From the NCBI GenBank assembly GCA_029261295.1, contig JAJDBP010000038.1:1-64000 (forward strand): 64,000 nucleotides of DNA, written 5' to 3'. The translations under genes were made by a program, and so were the position numbers. The notes beneath the pieces are model-generated. The model saw only the letters and a program-made list of their open reading frames with translations, was not told the origin of the DNA and searched no databases. This DNA comes from Nitrospirales bacterium (GTDB taxonomy: Bacteria; Nitrospirota; Nitrospiria; Nitrospirales; UBA8639). Every line of letters begins with the position of its first letter. The stretch's first letter is position 1. Positions 55,765-64,000 of the stretch are shown here, in pieces.

Positions 55765-57195
55765 ATGCCGTTTAACTCCCTTATTTTTGCCGTATTCCTC
55801 CTCAGTGTCTTTTTGTTCTATTGGAGCTTACCCAGCAAGCCCCTAGGAATACGCAATGCCTTTCTCCTAATCGCTAGTTACATCTTTTATGGGTGGTGGG
55901 ATTGGCATTTCCTAGGTCTCATCTTGCTTAATTCTACTGTAGATTATGTTCTTGGGTTGTCATTACATCAGACACAATCGAATCGAGGGCGGAAAATCTT
56001 ACTAGGAATAAGCCTCACAACCAACTTAGGAATACTCGGATTTTTCAAATATTATGATTTCTTCATCGATTCGGCCATGGAAGTTCTTCAGGCAATCGGG
56101 TTACAGGCAAATTTTCATACCCTGGCAATTATTTTACCCGTGGGAATTTCGTTTTATACGTTTCAGACGCTCAGTTATACCATTGATATCTATCGCAGGA
56201 AAATCGCTCCAACACATAATGTCATCGCATATTTTGCCTTTGTCAGCTTTTTCCCACAACTCGTTGCTGGCCCTATCGAACGCGCTAGTCACCTTCTCCC
56301 TCAATTTCTACAAAGAAAAAATTTTGATCTAGAACAAGCAAAAGATGGATTACGGCAAATTCTATGGGGGCTCTTCAAAAAAACGGTGATTGCAGACAAT
56401 TTAGCCCCGTATGTCGATAAAATATTTTCGAACTATGAAACCTATCCTGGACCAATGTTGCTCTTGGGCACACTCTATTTTGCTGTCCAAATTTACTGTG
56501 ACTTCAGCGGATATTCGGATATGGCGATAGGCACAGCCCGCCTTTTTGGATTTGACCTCAAACGTAATTTTGCTTACCCCTATTTTTCAAGAGATATTGG
56601 AGAATTTTGGAAACGGTGGCATATTTCCCTCTCCACCTGGTTCCGCGATTATGTGTATATTCCTCTGGGTGGGAATCGAACAAGAACAACTATCCAGCAC
56701 TTCACAAATATCATTCTCACCTTTACGATTTCTGGGTTTTGGCACGGTGCGAACTGGACCTTTGTTATATGGGGCTTCTTGAATGGCTTGTACTACCTCC
56801 CGCCCGCCATACGAGGCCCCCATACTCATCAGACAGAAGTTGTGGCAATGGGACGTTTTTTTCCAACTCCACTAGAATTTTTTCAAATCTGTAGAACGTT
56901 TATCCTCATAGCATTCGCATGGATTTTTTTTCGTGCCACATCCTTTTCCCATGCCATAGGCTTCATTTCTCACATCGGAACGAGTAGCTGGCTTGCCCCA
57001 TTACGACACACAAAAGGCCTATGGTATGTCCTTCTTATTATTGTGATTGATTGGGTGCAGCGAGAAAAACAACATCCCCTAGAAATTTCGAATTTACCGC
57101 GATACACACGCTGGGTGATTTACTATATTATTTCAATTCTGGTTCTCTTTTTAGGCAAAACTGGCCATGTCCCATTTATCTATTTCCAATTCTAA
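55765..57195 (+). CDS. MBOAT O-acyltransferase, AlgI-like
   Basis: The 476-residue polytopic protein has the MBOAT/AlgI signatures: PVGISFYTFQTLSYTIDIYR near residue 125, FVSFFPQLVAGPIERA near 160, YCDFSGYSDMAIG near 240 and the catalytic histidine region GFWHGANWTFVIWG near 325. It takes an acyl group through the membrane for O-acylation of a periplasmic glycan. The stop overlaps the start of the SGNH-like gene by 29 bases. Confidence 0.88.
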   Translation: MPFNSLIFAVFLLSVFLFYWSLPSKPLGIRNAFLLIASYIFYGWWDWHFLGLILLNSTVDYVLGLSLHQTQSNRGRKILLGISLTTNLGILGFFKYYDFFIDSAMEVLQAIGLQANFHTLAIILPVGISFYTFQTLSYTIDIYRRKIAPTHNVIAYFAFVSFFPQLVAGPIERASHLLPQFLQRKNFDLEQAKDGLRQILWGLFKKTVIADNLAPYVDKIFSNYETYPGPMLLLGTLYFAVQIYCDFSGYSDMAIGTARLFGFDLKRNFAYPYFSRDIGEFWKRWHISLSTWFRDYVYIPLGGNRTRTTIQHFTNIILTFTISGFWHGANWTFVIWGFLNGLYYLPPAIRGPHTHQTEVVAMGRFFPTPLEFFQICRTFILIAFAWIFFRATSFSHAIGFISHIGTSSWLAPLRHTKGLWYVLLIIVIDWVQREKQHPLEISNLPRYTRWVIYYIISILVLFLGKTGHVPFIYFQF

Positions 57196-58393
57196 ATTCA
57201 AAAAACATGCTTGGGGAGAAATTTGGCTCTTCCTGAGACACATTCTGACGTTTCTTTTTCCATTTCTGATTATCGGCCTGATCCTGGAGTTCGGCTTATG
57301 GAAAACAGGCGATGTATGGTCTCCACAATACGCCCTTCGCCAGCAACAAGAATCGGCCAATGAATCCATATACGGCCCTCGGTTTTTTTCTGACCAGTTT
57401 AATATTTATAAATTGTCTGGCATTCGATATCGACATCCCACCATCTTAGTCATTGGAAGTTCTCGAGTCATGCAAATACGGGACATCATGTTGCATCCAC
57501 TGGAAACAGCGTTTTACAACGGAGGAGGCTTACTCAGAAATGCCTTTGACCTTGAAGCTTTTGCAGACATACTCGTGCGTGAAGAACTACCTTTGCCTAA
57601 AGTCCTAATTATTGGCATTGATCCTTGGTGGCTTCGGACAAACTATGGGAAAACTACTTGGCTTCATGACTCGGATGAACGCTTTAGCTTTGCGGGACAC
57701 ATTGAAGCATTCCGCCAAATCGTTAAAACGGGTGCTCTCCAAAAAGTGCTCTCAGCAACTTCGTCATTAAAAAGTCCAGTCTTCGGTCATGATACCATTG
57801 GAACATTCGCTCGGATCGATGGAACCGGATTCAGGAAGGACGGAAGTAGCCTCTACCCTCCAAAAGTGTTTTTAGAATTTATTAAAACACCTGTCTACAT
57901 GGACAGAGAATCTCCTTCGATTATTGATCGCATACAAATGGCAAGGAGAGAATTCTCGCTTCCAGCCGTTATTGATGAAAAGCGAGTTAACCTTATCGTT
58001 AAAGCCTTGTCCCTCATCCAAAAAAAAGGCGTGGAGGTGCATGCCTTCATGCCTCCATTTTCAACAGAAGCATTTGAAGCACTCGAAAAGAGTACCCCTT
58101 TGAAGCAGTGGTGGAATTACTACAAAAATGAATTCCCTAAGATACTAGAAAAAAACAATATTTTGACCACCGCTCCAGTCTCTCATCCTGTTCAATTCGA
58201 TTTAAATGACACGTACATGTTTGACGGATGGCATCCCAGCGAAGTGTATATAGGTCATCTTGTGAAAAGAATGATTGAACAAGCTCCAGATTCAAGTTAC
58301 TTAAAAAACGTAAAAACTGAGAACCTCACGGCACTGATCGAGAAAGCTTCGATTCCACTCGCCTTTCATCTCCCTAGGACCTCCTCCCCTTGA
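57167..58393 (+). CDS. SGNH/AlgJ-like exported or membrane-anchored acyltransferase partner
   Basis: The 408-residue protein has an N-terminal signal-anchor helix (HILTFLFPFLIIGLILEFGL, residues ~25-44), then a DltD/AlgJ-like SGNH-type domain: VIGSSRVMQIRD near residue 103 (G-x-S-x) and FDGWHPSEVY near 350 (D-x2-H pair). Such proteins work with the MBOAT transmembrane acyltransferase encoded just upstream, receiving acyl groups and passing them to a glycan in the periplasm. The 29-base overlap with that gene suggests translational coupling; no Shine-Dalgarno is evident at ATG 57167. Confidence 0.78.
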   Translation: MSHLSISNSKFKKHAWGEIWLFLRHILTFLFPFLIIGLILEFGLWKTGDVWSPQYALRQQQESANESIYGPRFFSDQFNIYKLSGIRYRHPTILVIGSSRVMQIRDIMLHPLETAFYNGGGLLRNAFDLEAFADILVREELPLPKVLIIGIDPWWLRTNYGKTTWLHDSDERFSFAGHIEAFRQIVKTGALQKVLSATSSLKSPVFGHDTIGTFARIDGTGFRKDGSSLYPPKVFLEFIKTPVYMDRESPSIIDRIQMARREFSLPAVIDEKRVNLIVKALSLIQKKGVEVHAFMPPFSTEAFEALEKSTPLKQWWNYYKNEFPKILEKNNILTTAPVSHPVQFDLNDTYMFDGWHPSEVYIGHLVKRMIEQAPDSSYLKNVKTENLTALIEKASIPLAFHLPRTSSP

Positions 58394-58538
58394 ATCATTT
58401 TTAAAAGTACCATACTAAATAAGAGAATACTCAAAGGAACTTCATAGGCCAAAGCTTACCAAATGGTAAGGGAACGCCTGAAGTGTTTTTTGTACAATAA
58501 GGCCACTGTTCATATTCTTCATTGGCTAGGGTTCATCC

Positions 58539-59375
58539 ATGCCCTCGTACTTGAATTTTCTCAATATCTTCAGGGATCAGAATATTCCACCAACCCTTCC
58601 AAGAAAATTTCGCCAACTCCAAAAACCACTAGGGTTGATCCTCCAAATGGCTCTTGTTAAAAAGTTTGGCTCATTTGGGATGAAGCAACATTTTGATCTC
58701 ATTACCAGGCCCCAATATGCCTATGGCATGTTGCGAGCAGCCGTGTTGGCCAAACAACTAGGAAAACAATCCACCACAGTGTGCGAATTTGGAGTGTGGA
58801 ATGGGGACGGCTTGGCTAAAATGGTGAAGATTGCTCAAAGGATTACCAAAGAATATGGAATCCATTTTAATATAGTGGGGTTTGAATCTGGTGAAGGCCT
58901 TAGTCCCTCCCTTACGCATAAAGATCACCCAGAGATTTGGGCACCTGGGACATTCGCATCAACCAATATTCATGACCTCGAACAACGATTTCAAGGTAAA
59001 GCAAAATTCAAAATTGGGAAAATTGAAGACACAGTCGATGGATTCCTGAGCGATGCGATTCTCCATAAATCCCCTATTGGATTTATCGCCATTGATGTTG
59101 ATCGATACCAGGCGACAGTATCAACCCTCCGAGCATTGAAAGGTTCAGCCGAAAAATATCTTCCCACGGTCAGTGTCTATTTGGATGATATTGCTCAATA
59201 TGAATCAAACAAATGGTGTGGGGAACTTGCTGCGGTCCATGAGTTCAATGCAATCCATGATATGCGGAAGATTGATGAAGACCGTACGCTATATGACCGT
59301 CCCATCACTAACGCCAAATGGCATAAAAAAATGTTTGCGATGCATTGCTTTGATCATCCTTCGAGACAAGAATAG
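58539..59375 (+). CDS. Class I SAM-dependent methyltransferase-like protein
   Basis: The 278-residue protein has a SAM-binding VCEFGVWNGDGLAKMVKIA near residue 83, an acidic strand IVGFESGEGL near 112 and FIAIDVDRYQATVSTLRAL near 183 with an LDDIA metal-like site near 215. These are features of the macrocin/TylF-type methyltransferase group. Substrate is probably a sugar hydroxyl. The start ATG has TAGGG seven bases upstream. The 145-bp gap before it holds nothing I recognise. Confidence 0.65.
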   Translation: MPSYLNFLNIFRDQNIPPTLPRKFRQLQKPLGLILQMALVKKFGSFGMKQHFDLITRPQYAYGMLRAAVLAKQLGKQSTTVCEFGVWNGDGLAKMVKIAQRITKEYGIHFNIVGFESGEGLSPSLTHKDHPEIWAPGTFASTNIHDLEQRFQGKAKFKIGKIEDTVDGFLSDAILHKSPIGFIAIDVDRYQATVSTLRALKGSAEKYLPTVSVYLDDIAQYESNKWCGELAAVHEFNAIHDMRKIDEDRTLYDRPITNAKWHKKMFAMHCFDHPSRQE

Positions 59376-59427
59376 AGGTAAGACCCAGAGGCAATTTCAA
59401 AGATTTTTTTCACTTACCACTGCGCAT

Positions 59428-60576
59428 CTACCCTTTCTTCCTAAGTATGTTCTGGAGATGATCCGCTACCAATTGTGCGAGGGCATCAGAACCTTTTGGC
59501 ACCACATGCACATGATCATCAAACGCCCAATCTTTTCCAGAGAGATGGGACGATGCATCAATTACAATAGCTTCTTTTGCAGCTGAAACCTTCCGAACAA
59601 TTTCATCCAACTGATCAAAGGTCTCGACCAACGCTTTATGACTTAACCCAACATGGTGATAGTCAATCCGTTTTCGTTGTTCTGGTGTAAGCACCTTGGT
59701 TCCCTTGGGGAGGCGCGCTTGAGTCATAAGAATGGGTTCAGCTCCAATATTACGAGCCAAATCAACAAACATTTCCATCGCAAGCTGATATTGTCGAAAG
59801 CCGTTAGGGTTGAGAATGGCGATAGAATTTTGTGTATCGCCTGCCTTCCGCAACCCTTCTTTCCCAAATTTTAATTTAGTCTTGTAATAGATTCTTCTTA
59901 ACACGGTGTAGAGTTGCGACCACTCACAAAGCCACCGATCAATGAAGCTGTTATTGTGGATGCGCGGATCAAAGCCCTGGAGCGAAGGACGCAGCGTCCG
60001 CAGAACGGGCTTGGACGAGCTGAAGTATTTGATGTCATTCCACCCATTATAAATAAGAGCAAAATCTGGCTGGAACGCATAGCCCTCTGTGAATAATCTT
60101 CCAACTGACTCCAAAGAGGTATGCCCGATGACACCGGCATTGATCACTTCAATGTTCGAAAATCCCCTTTCCTTCAATTTACCTTCTACGCGATGTGGCC
60201 AATCTTCTCCCTTAGTACTTTTCGTATCAAAAGCCGCTGACCCTCCATAAATTATGACCCGAATAATTCCATCAGGTTTGTCCACGTCAAAACTTGCCCC
60301 ACGATATCCATGTTCATTAATTTCCCATATCAATTTTTTCTTCTTGCCAAATGGATTATTCACGATCCGCGCTTCTTGCTTAAAGGCATGTCGGGCAAAG
60401 ATGACAGGTTCATATTGTACTGATCTATTCCTCAATACTTCAGGAGTGATTTCTCCATTTTTCACGAAAAGACGAACCCCTGCTTCTCCTAGGAGAATAA
60501 GGACTCCAATGGACAGAAAAATTACAAAAGCCGTGAATACTCTTTTTCTTGGTAATGAAATCATGATTCCCTTCAT
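59428..60576 (-). CDS. SGNH/GDSL-type hydrolase, membrane-anchored
   Basis: The 382-residue protein has an N-terminal helix (VFTAFVIFLSIGVLILLGEA) and SGNH blocks: IIYGGSAAFD (block I serine) near residue 108, VINAGVIGHTS near 145 (block II), YNGWNDI near 178 (block III) and DDHVHVVPKG near 352 (block V histidine). It acts on the outer side of the inner membrane, as an esterase or acetyltransferase on a glycan. AAAGGGGC precedes ATG 60576. It points opposite to the methyltransferase gene, with 52 bp between stops. Confidence 0.8.
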   Translation of the reverse strand: MKGIMISLPRKRVFTAFVIFLSIGVLILLGEAGVRLFVKNGEITPEVLRNRSVQYEPVIFARHAFKQEARIVNNPFGKKKKLIWEINEHGYRGASFDVDKPDGIIRVIIYGGSAAFDTKSTKGEDWPHRVEGKLKERGFSNIEVINAGVIGHTSLESVGRLFTEGYAFQPDFALIYNGWNDIKYFSSSKPVLRTLRPSLQGFDPRIHNNSFIDRWLCEWSQLYTVLRRIYYKTKLKFGKEGLRKAGDTQNSIAILNPNGFRQYQLAMEMFVDLARNIGAEPILMTQARLPKGTKVLTPEQRKRIDYHHVGLSHKALVETFDQLDEIVRKVSAAKEAIVIDASSHLSGKDWAFDDHVHVVPKGSDALAQLVADHLQNILRKKG

Positions 60577-60627
60577 GCCCCTTTACATTGTCTAGGATTT
60601 CCGTGAGGGTATAAACACAGACTGTCC

Positions 60628-61494
60628 CTACTTCCGAGGAATCCCGTACCTTTCCTTGAAATCCTGACGAAGACTGGAAAAACGTTGGTCACTGTCGAAA
60701 ATATTTTCAACCCGGAGGAATACCCATTTAACTAAATCTTTACGCATAGCCTTATTCAATCGATGCATACCTGCTGCACCAAAATACCCAGATAGGAATG
60801 CGAGAAGCTCACTCCGTTCCCCTCGCCCAAGAGTAAACGCTCCCTTAACCCAAATCTCTGCCAACATCTTTCCTCGGAGCTTTGACGAAATATTTCCCTG
60901 ACGAATCCGACCACGTTCACGATCAATGACGACCACACTTTTCTGAAAAGACGTATAGTTCTGGGAAATGCAGATTAAATCACGCGGATGTACTTTCGAC
61001 TCGATCCCCTTCTTGTGCAAGATCCCCATTAATTCACCATGTATCCACATGAGACGTCGACGAGTTCGTATTGAGGCATCTCGATACACCTCCACAAATT
61101 CTTTTCCAACAACTTCCTCTACCAATATAAAACTTCCTACAGACCAACCAAAAACCCTGTAGTCTCCCCAAGCCACGGGATTCATCACGGGAATTCCATG
61201 AGCACGAAATAACTCAAGGAGTAAGCGTTCACGAGTCGTATCCGAAATAGGAGATTGGAGTCGACACCATGCATTGAGCACCGCTCTAAAAGGTTGCATT
61301 CCAGTTTGTTTGAGAAAATACTTCTTTTTCTGCCCCGCTACGTCAAGATAAAGCGTACGGACATGTCGCTTGGAAGGACGAGACACCAGCGTTCCAGACG
61401 AATAATTGATGAAATCCTGAAATTCAGAAATGCCGATAGTTGAGAGGGAAAATCTTTCCCTGTAATTGATGTGTAAGTTCTTATGAAAAAACAT
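60628..61494 (-). CDS. WaaP/Kdo-type lipopolysaccharide kinase-like protein
   Basis: From ATG 61494 the protein is 288 residues. It has a kinase-like fold of the InaA/WaaP group: KKYFLKQTGMQPFR (ATP lysine) near residue 65, SFILVEEVVGKEF near 117, HKKGIESKVHPRDLICIS near 158 with the catalytic H-x-R-D, and VVVIDRERGRI near 185 (metal aspartate). Family members phosphorylate heptose or Kdo of the inner core of lipopolysaccharide. A longer start at 61557 would add 21 hydrophobic residues without a Shine-Dalgarno. Placement with surface-glycan genes fits. Confidence 0.78.
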   Translation of the reverse strand: MFFHKNLHINYRERFSLSTIGISEFQDFINYSSGTLVSRPSKRHVRTLYLDVAGQKKKYFLKQTGMQPFRAVLNAWCRLQSPISDTTRERLLLELFRAHGIPVMNPVAWGDYRVFGWSVGSFILVEEVVGKEFVEVYRDASIRTRRRLMWIHGELMGILHKKGIESKVHPRDLICISQNYTSFQKSVVVIDRERGRIRQGNISSKLRGKMLAEIWVKGAFTLGRGERSELLAFLSGYFGAAGMHRLNKAMRKDLVKWVFLRVENIFDSDQRFSSLRQDFKERYGIPRK

Positions 61495-61887
61495 GTGCCC
61501 TTCTGAAAAGAAGAAGCCGATGGGTTTAGGATAGATAAAACAAAATAGCAATCTCAATCATGTGATTTTCGGGGACTCACTCTTTAGTCATGAGCCATGA
61601 AGTAGTCATACGCCCTAGACACTTCATTGTCGGAAATCAAGGAAAACATTACCCTAAGCTGCCATAAACAATCTAATGATTACAAAGTGATAACCGTGCT
61701 TTTAACACCACTACTGATTTGGTAAACTATTTTTAGAACATTGCTATCAACCTTTGACAATTCCCTAAATATCTGCAACCTTCTAAACACTTACCTCGTT
61801 GTATCTATTCAGCCCCATTGTGGGAAAAAGCTGGCCCTCTTCTTCATTGAATATACCTTATTCTCCCAAAATTGGCTCCTAATATAC
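61495..61887. other. Divergent intergenic region
   Basis: About 390 bp between the kinase-like gene and gpmA. The open frame continuing upstream of gpmA to 61741 is not conserved-looking. I see no reliable promoter, terminator or RNA gene here. Confidence 0.3.
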
Positions 61888-62643
61888 ATGGCAACACTCA
61901 CAATCCTCCGCCACGGAAAGAGTCTATGGAATAAGGAGAAACGCTTTACTGGCTGGACAGATGTTGCCTTAAGCAGCTCTGGCATTACCGAAGCCAAGCA
62001 TGCAGGCCGACTGCTTAGAGCTCGTGGGGTCACGTTTGATTTTTGCTTTACCTCTTACCTGAATCGTGCCATTGAAACACTTGAAATTGTCCTTGATACT
62101 ATGCAGTTATCACATATTCCTATTCGCAAAGATTGGCGTTTGAATGAACGACATTACGGCGAGCTTCAAGGCTTAAAATGGTGGGAAGCCACAAAAAAAT
62201 ATGGAACCAAACAAGTCCTTTCATGGCAAAGAGATTTTGACACTCCTCCCCCACCTCTTGCCCTAGCTGATCCTCGCTTTCCCGGTAATGACCCTCTCTA
62301 TACTCACCTAGAGTCTACAGCACTTCCTCAAAGTGAAAGCCTCAAAGACACGCTTGCACGCCTTCTACCCTTCTGGCACGATGTCGCCATACCCGAACTT
62401 CAGCATGGAAAGAACGTCCTTATTGTGGCACATCATAATAGCCTACGAGGGTTAATGAAGCACCTGGATAATATCAGTGACGCTGACATTGCGAATATTC
62501 GAATCCGCACGGCAGACCCAATATTGTATCAGCTAAACGAAACTATGGTTCCTATGAGTCGAGAAAGTCTTAGGCCACGCTCTACATTCAGCCGATTGTC
62601 TCAGAAAATATTAGGCCGTTGGCTTCAACGGATCTCAGGCTAG
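61888..62643 (+). CDS. gpmA: 2,3-bisphosphoglycerate-dependent phosphoglycerate mutase-like protein
   Basis: The 251-residue histidine-phosphatase-fold protein has LRHGKSLWNKEKRFTGWTDV at residue 6 (GpmA usually has R-H-G-E), RAIETLEIVL near 65, LNERHYGELQGL near 88 with the conserved glutamate, PPPLALAD near 121 and IVAHHNSLRGLMKHLDNIS near 185. These are the full GpmA signatures. ATG 61888 gives normal length (about 250). Besides glycolysis, a GpmA-type enzyme in a surface-glycan locus could act as a sugar phosphatase or mutase; E-to-K and A-H-H-N changes make that worth noting. Confidence 0.82.
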   Translation: MATLTILRHGKSLWNKEKRFTGWTDVALSSSGITEAKHAGRLLRARGVTFDFCFTSYLNRAIETLEIVLDTMQLSHIPIRKDWRLNERHYGELQGLKWWEATKKYGTKQVLSWQRDFDTPPPPLALADPRFPGNDPLYTHLESTALPQSESLKDTLARLLPFWHDVAIPELQHGKNVLIVAHHNSLRGLMKHLDNISDADIANIRIRTADPILYQLNETMVPMSRESLRPRSTFSRLSQKILGRWLQRISG

Positions 62644-62652
62644 GAAGTAGGA

Positions 62653-63366
62653 ATGTCATATCTGAATTTCCAGCGTCTTTCAACCCTTGATCCACAGCAA
62701 TTTCGATCCGAAAAGCCTTATCCCTGGCTCAATCCTGAGGGCTTGTTAACTACTGAAGGGCATGAACAACTGATTGCCACCCTTCCAGATGTCTCCTTAT
62801 TTCAAAGACGTTTTGGAGTCACACGAGCGCATGGCCAACAAAGTCATGACCGTTTCACTTTGGAATACCAGGATGATCTACCTCTGTCACCAGCCTGGAA
62901 AACCTTCATTGCTGAACTACAAGGGAAGGAATACAAGACTTTTCTCCAACGGTTATTCAACGCCAATTCTTTGGAATTAACACTTCATTGGCATTACACA
63001 CCCAACGGCTGTTCCGTTTCACCTCATTGCGACGCCAAGCATAAACTTGGGTCCCATATTTTCTATCTCAATACCGAGGAAGACTGGGAAGAAAATTGGG
63101 GGGGAGAAACCGTCATTCTTGATGATGAAGGTCAGTTTGAACGTAAATCAGCGCCAGCATTTGAAGATTTCAAAAATGCCACTGTCTCCAAGGCCAGGGG
63201 AAACTACAGTTTATTATTTTGCCGAAAAGGCAATTCCTGGCATGGAGTGAGAGAAATTCAATGTCCCAAAGACCACATGCGAAAAGTATTTATCGTCGTC
63301 ATCAATCGATTCACCTTACTTGATCGTGCACGGCGGATTTTTCGCAAATCCGCCAAAGAATATTAG
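62653..63366 (+). CDS. 2OG-Fe(II) oxygenase-like protein
   Basis: The 237-residue protein has a prolyl-hydroxylase-like core: HWHYTPNGCSVSPHCDAKHK (H-x-D) near residue 113, WGGETVILDDEG near 150, NYSLLFCRKGNSWHGV with the distal histidine near 190 and an arginine-containing HMRKVFIVVI. It should use Fe(II) and 2-oxoglutarate on a protein or sugar substrate. It starts nine bases after gpmA and is likely co-transcribed with it. Confidence 0.75.
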   Translation: MSYLNFQRLSTLDPQQFRSEKPYPWLNPEGLLTTEGHEQLIATLPDVSLFQRRFGVTRAHGQQSHDRFTLEYQDDLPLSPAWKTFIAELQGKEYKTFLQRLFNANSLELTLHWHYTPNGCSVSPHCDAKHKLGSHIFYLNTEEDWEENWGGETVILDDEGQFERKSAPAFEDFKNATVSKARGNYSLLFCRKGNSWHGVREIQCPKDHMRKVFIVVINRFTLLDRARRIFRKSAKEY

Positions 63367-63429
63367 CTATGATGTCACTTCCCCCCTTGCTATGCAGCCG
63401 GATTTCGACCATTCCACATCTCTGAGCTA

Positions 63430-64000
63430 ATGAACAGCAACGAAAAACGGGCTCGCCTGGGCCTCATTGTCGCTTCGATCTTCTTGGCAGCAATCGGAGG
63501 AGAAATCGCTTTACGTGTTCTTTCCCATACAGACAGTGATGGCAATGTGTACGTTGCTGATCGAAGAATTCGACCATTTCAATTCCCCATTACAAGTCTG
63601 AAAGAAAAACTTGAGCATTACAAAACACAAAAAACGAGTTATACCCATTATGACCCAAATCTTGGTTGGGCCGTGCGACCAAACAGCCAATCTGCTAATG
63701 GGTTGTACTATTCCAACAGTGCCGGAGTACGAACCTCCTCCTCTCGTCAAGAAACCACCCCAAACCCAATGCCCGGCATCTTACGCATTGCAATTTTTGG
63801 AGACTCTTTTACGCATGGAGACGATGTTTCATATGAAGAGAGTTGGGGAACTGTCATTGAAAAAACCATGAATGTCAACGGTCGCCATGTAGAGGTGATC
63901 AATCTCGGAGGACAGGGATATGCAATCGATCAAGCCTTCCTTCGCTGGAGAAAGCATGGGAAGCCGCTTCAACCACACATCGTGATTTTTGGTTTTCAAA
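63430..64000 (+). CDS. SGNH-type hydrolase/acyltransferase-like protein, 3' end cut by the window edge
   Basis: ATG 63430 opens a frame that stays open to the window end (190 codons). It has an N-terminal hydrophobic anchor (LGLIVASIFLAAIGGEIALR, residues ~10-29), then YDPNLGWAVRPN and the SGNH block I IFGDSFTHGDDV near residue 131, followed by VINLGGQGYAIDQ (block II). Only the N-terminal part is visible. It is likely another surface-glycan O-acyl enzyme. Confidence 0.75.
   Translation, partial: MNSNEKRARLGLIVASIFLAAIGGEIALRVLSHTDSDGNVYVADRRIRPFQFPITSLKEKLEHYKTQKTSYTHYDPNLGWAVRPNSQSANGLYYSNSAGVRTSSSRQETTPNPMPGILRIAIFGDSFTHGDDVSYEESWGTVIEKTMNVNGRHVEVINLGGQGYAIDQAFLRWRKHGKPLQPHIVIFGFQ

Noticed and set aside
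1-64000. Search for CRISPR arrays, tRNA and rRNA genes
   Set aside because: No regularly spaced repeats, no cloverleaf with a CCA-type acceptor and no rRNA-like stretch were found by reading.

Overview
The window comes from a Gram-negative (diderm) bacterium of moderate, roughly mid-40s GC by eye. It carries LptF/LptG-type permeases, lipoproteins, a LolA-like protein, a WaaP/Kdo-type kinase and many periplasmic copper proteins. The very large LysM-containing multicopper oxidase, the cupredoxin-like proteins and the gene style would fit a Nitrospirota-type metal or nitrogen chemolithotroph. That affiliation is a guess; no rRNA or other decisive marker is present.

Layout. 1-8 kb: a partial O-methyltransferase, then minus-strand genes for secreted copper-binding (cupredoxin-like) proteins, a LolA-like protein, a HEAT-repeat protein and a thioredoxin-domain protein. 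8-18 kb: a 1711-residue multicopper oxidase with an inserted LysM domain, a D-amino-acid aminotransferase, an I42-type inhibitor-like protein, a Rieske ferredoxin, a DUF192 protein, a further cupredoxin and an MBL-fold hydrolase. 18-26 kb: gltB-gltD (glutamate synthase) with an attenuator-like leader, divergent from a polyprenyl diphosphate synthase. 26.2-29.4 kb: a small accessory patch bounded by inverted copies of a structured repeat. It holds a TPR protein, a membrane-protein gene broken by an in-frame TAG, and a DUF4062 protein flanked by 23-bp near-identical direct repeats.

29.4-44.2 kb is the most interesting part: an extended bacterial sphingolipid locus. On the plus strand, behind a convincing sigma-54 promoter, lie a fatty acyl-AMP ligase, a CerR-like NAD-dependent reductase, an acyl carrier protein and serine palmitoyltransferase. 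On the minus strand lie a bCerS-like N-acyltransferase, a MobA-like nucleotidyltransferase and a FA2H-like fatty-acid hydroxylase. A second minus-strand operon holds LptF, LptG, a CDP-alcohol phosphatidyltransferase, a DAG/ceramide-kinase-like protein and a Tam41-like cytidylyltransferase. Together they suggest synthesis, hydroxylation, phosphorylation, head-group attachment and outer-membrane export of a sphingophospholipid. The CDP-ceramide step is hypothetical.

44.3-64 kb: surface glycan genes. They comprise a multidomain glycosyltransferase (GT8-like plus ELM1) directly behind spt, a surface-carbohydrate protein, a four-gene nonulosonate-like operon (NeuB, NeuA-like, Gfo/Idh, SDR) and GT61 and FkbM enzymes. 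MBOAT/SGNH O-acylation genes, two Fe(II)/2-oxoglutarate oxygenase-like proteins, a WaaP-like kinase and GpmA follow. The window ends inside another SGNH-type gene.
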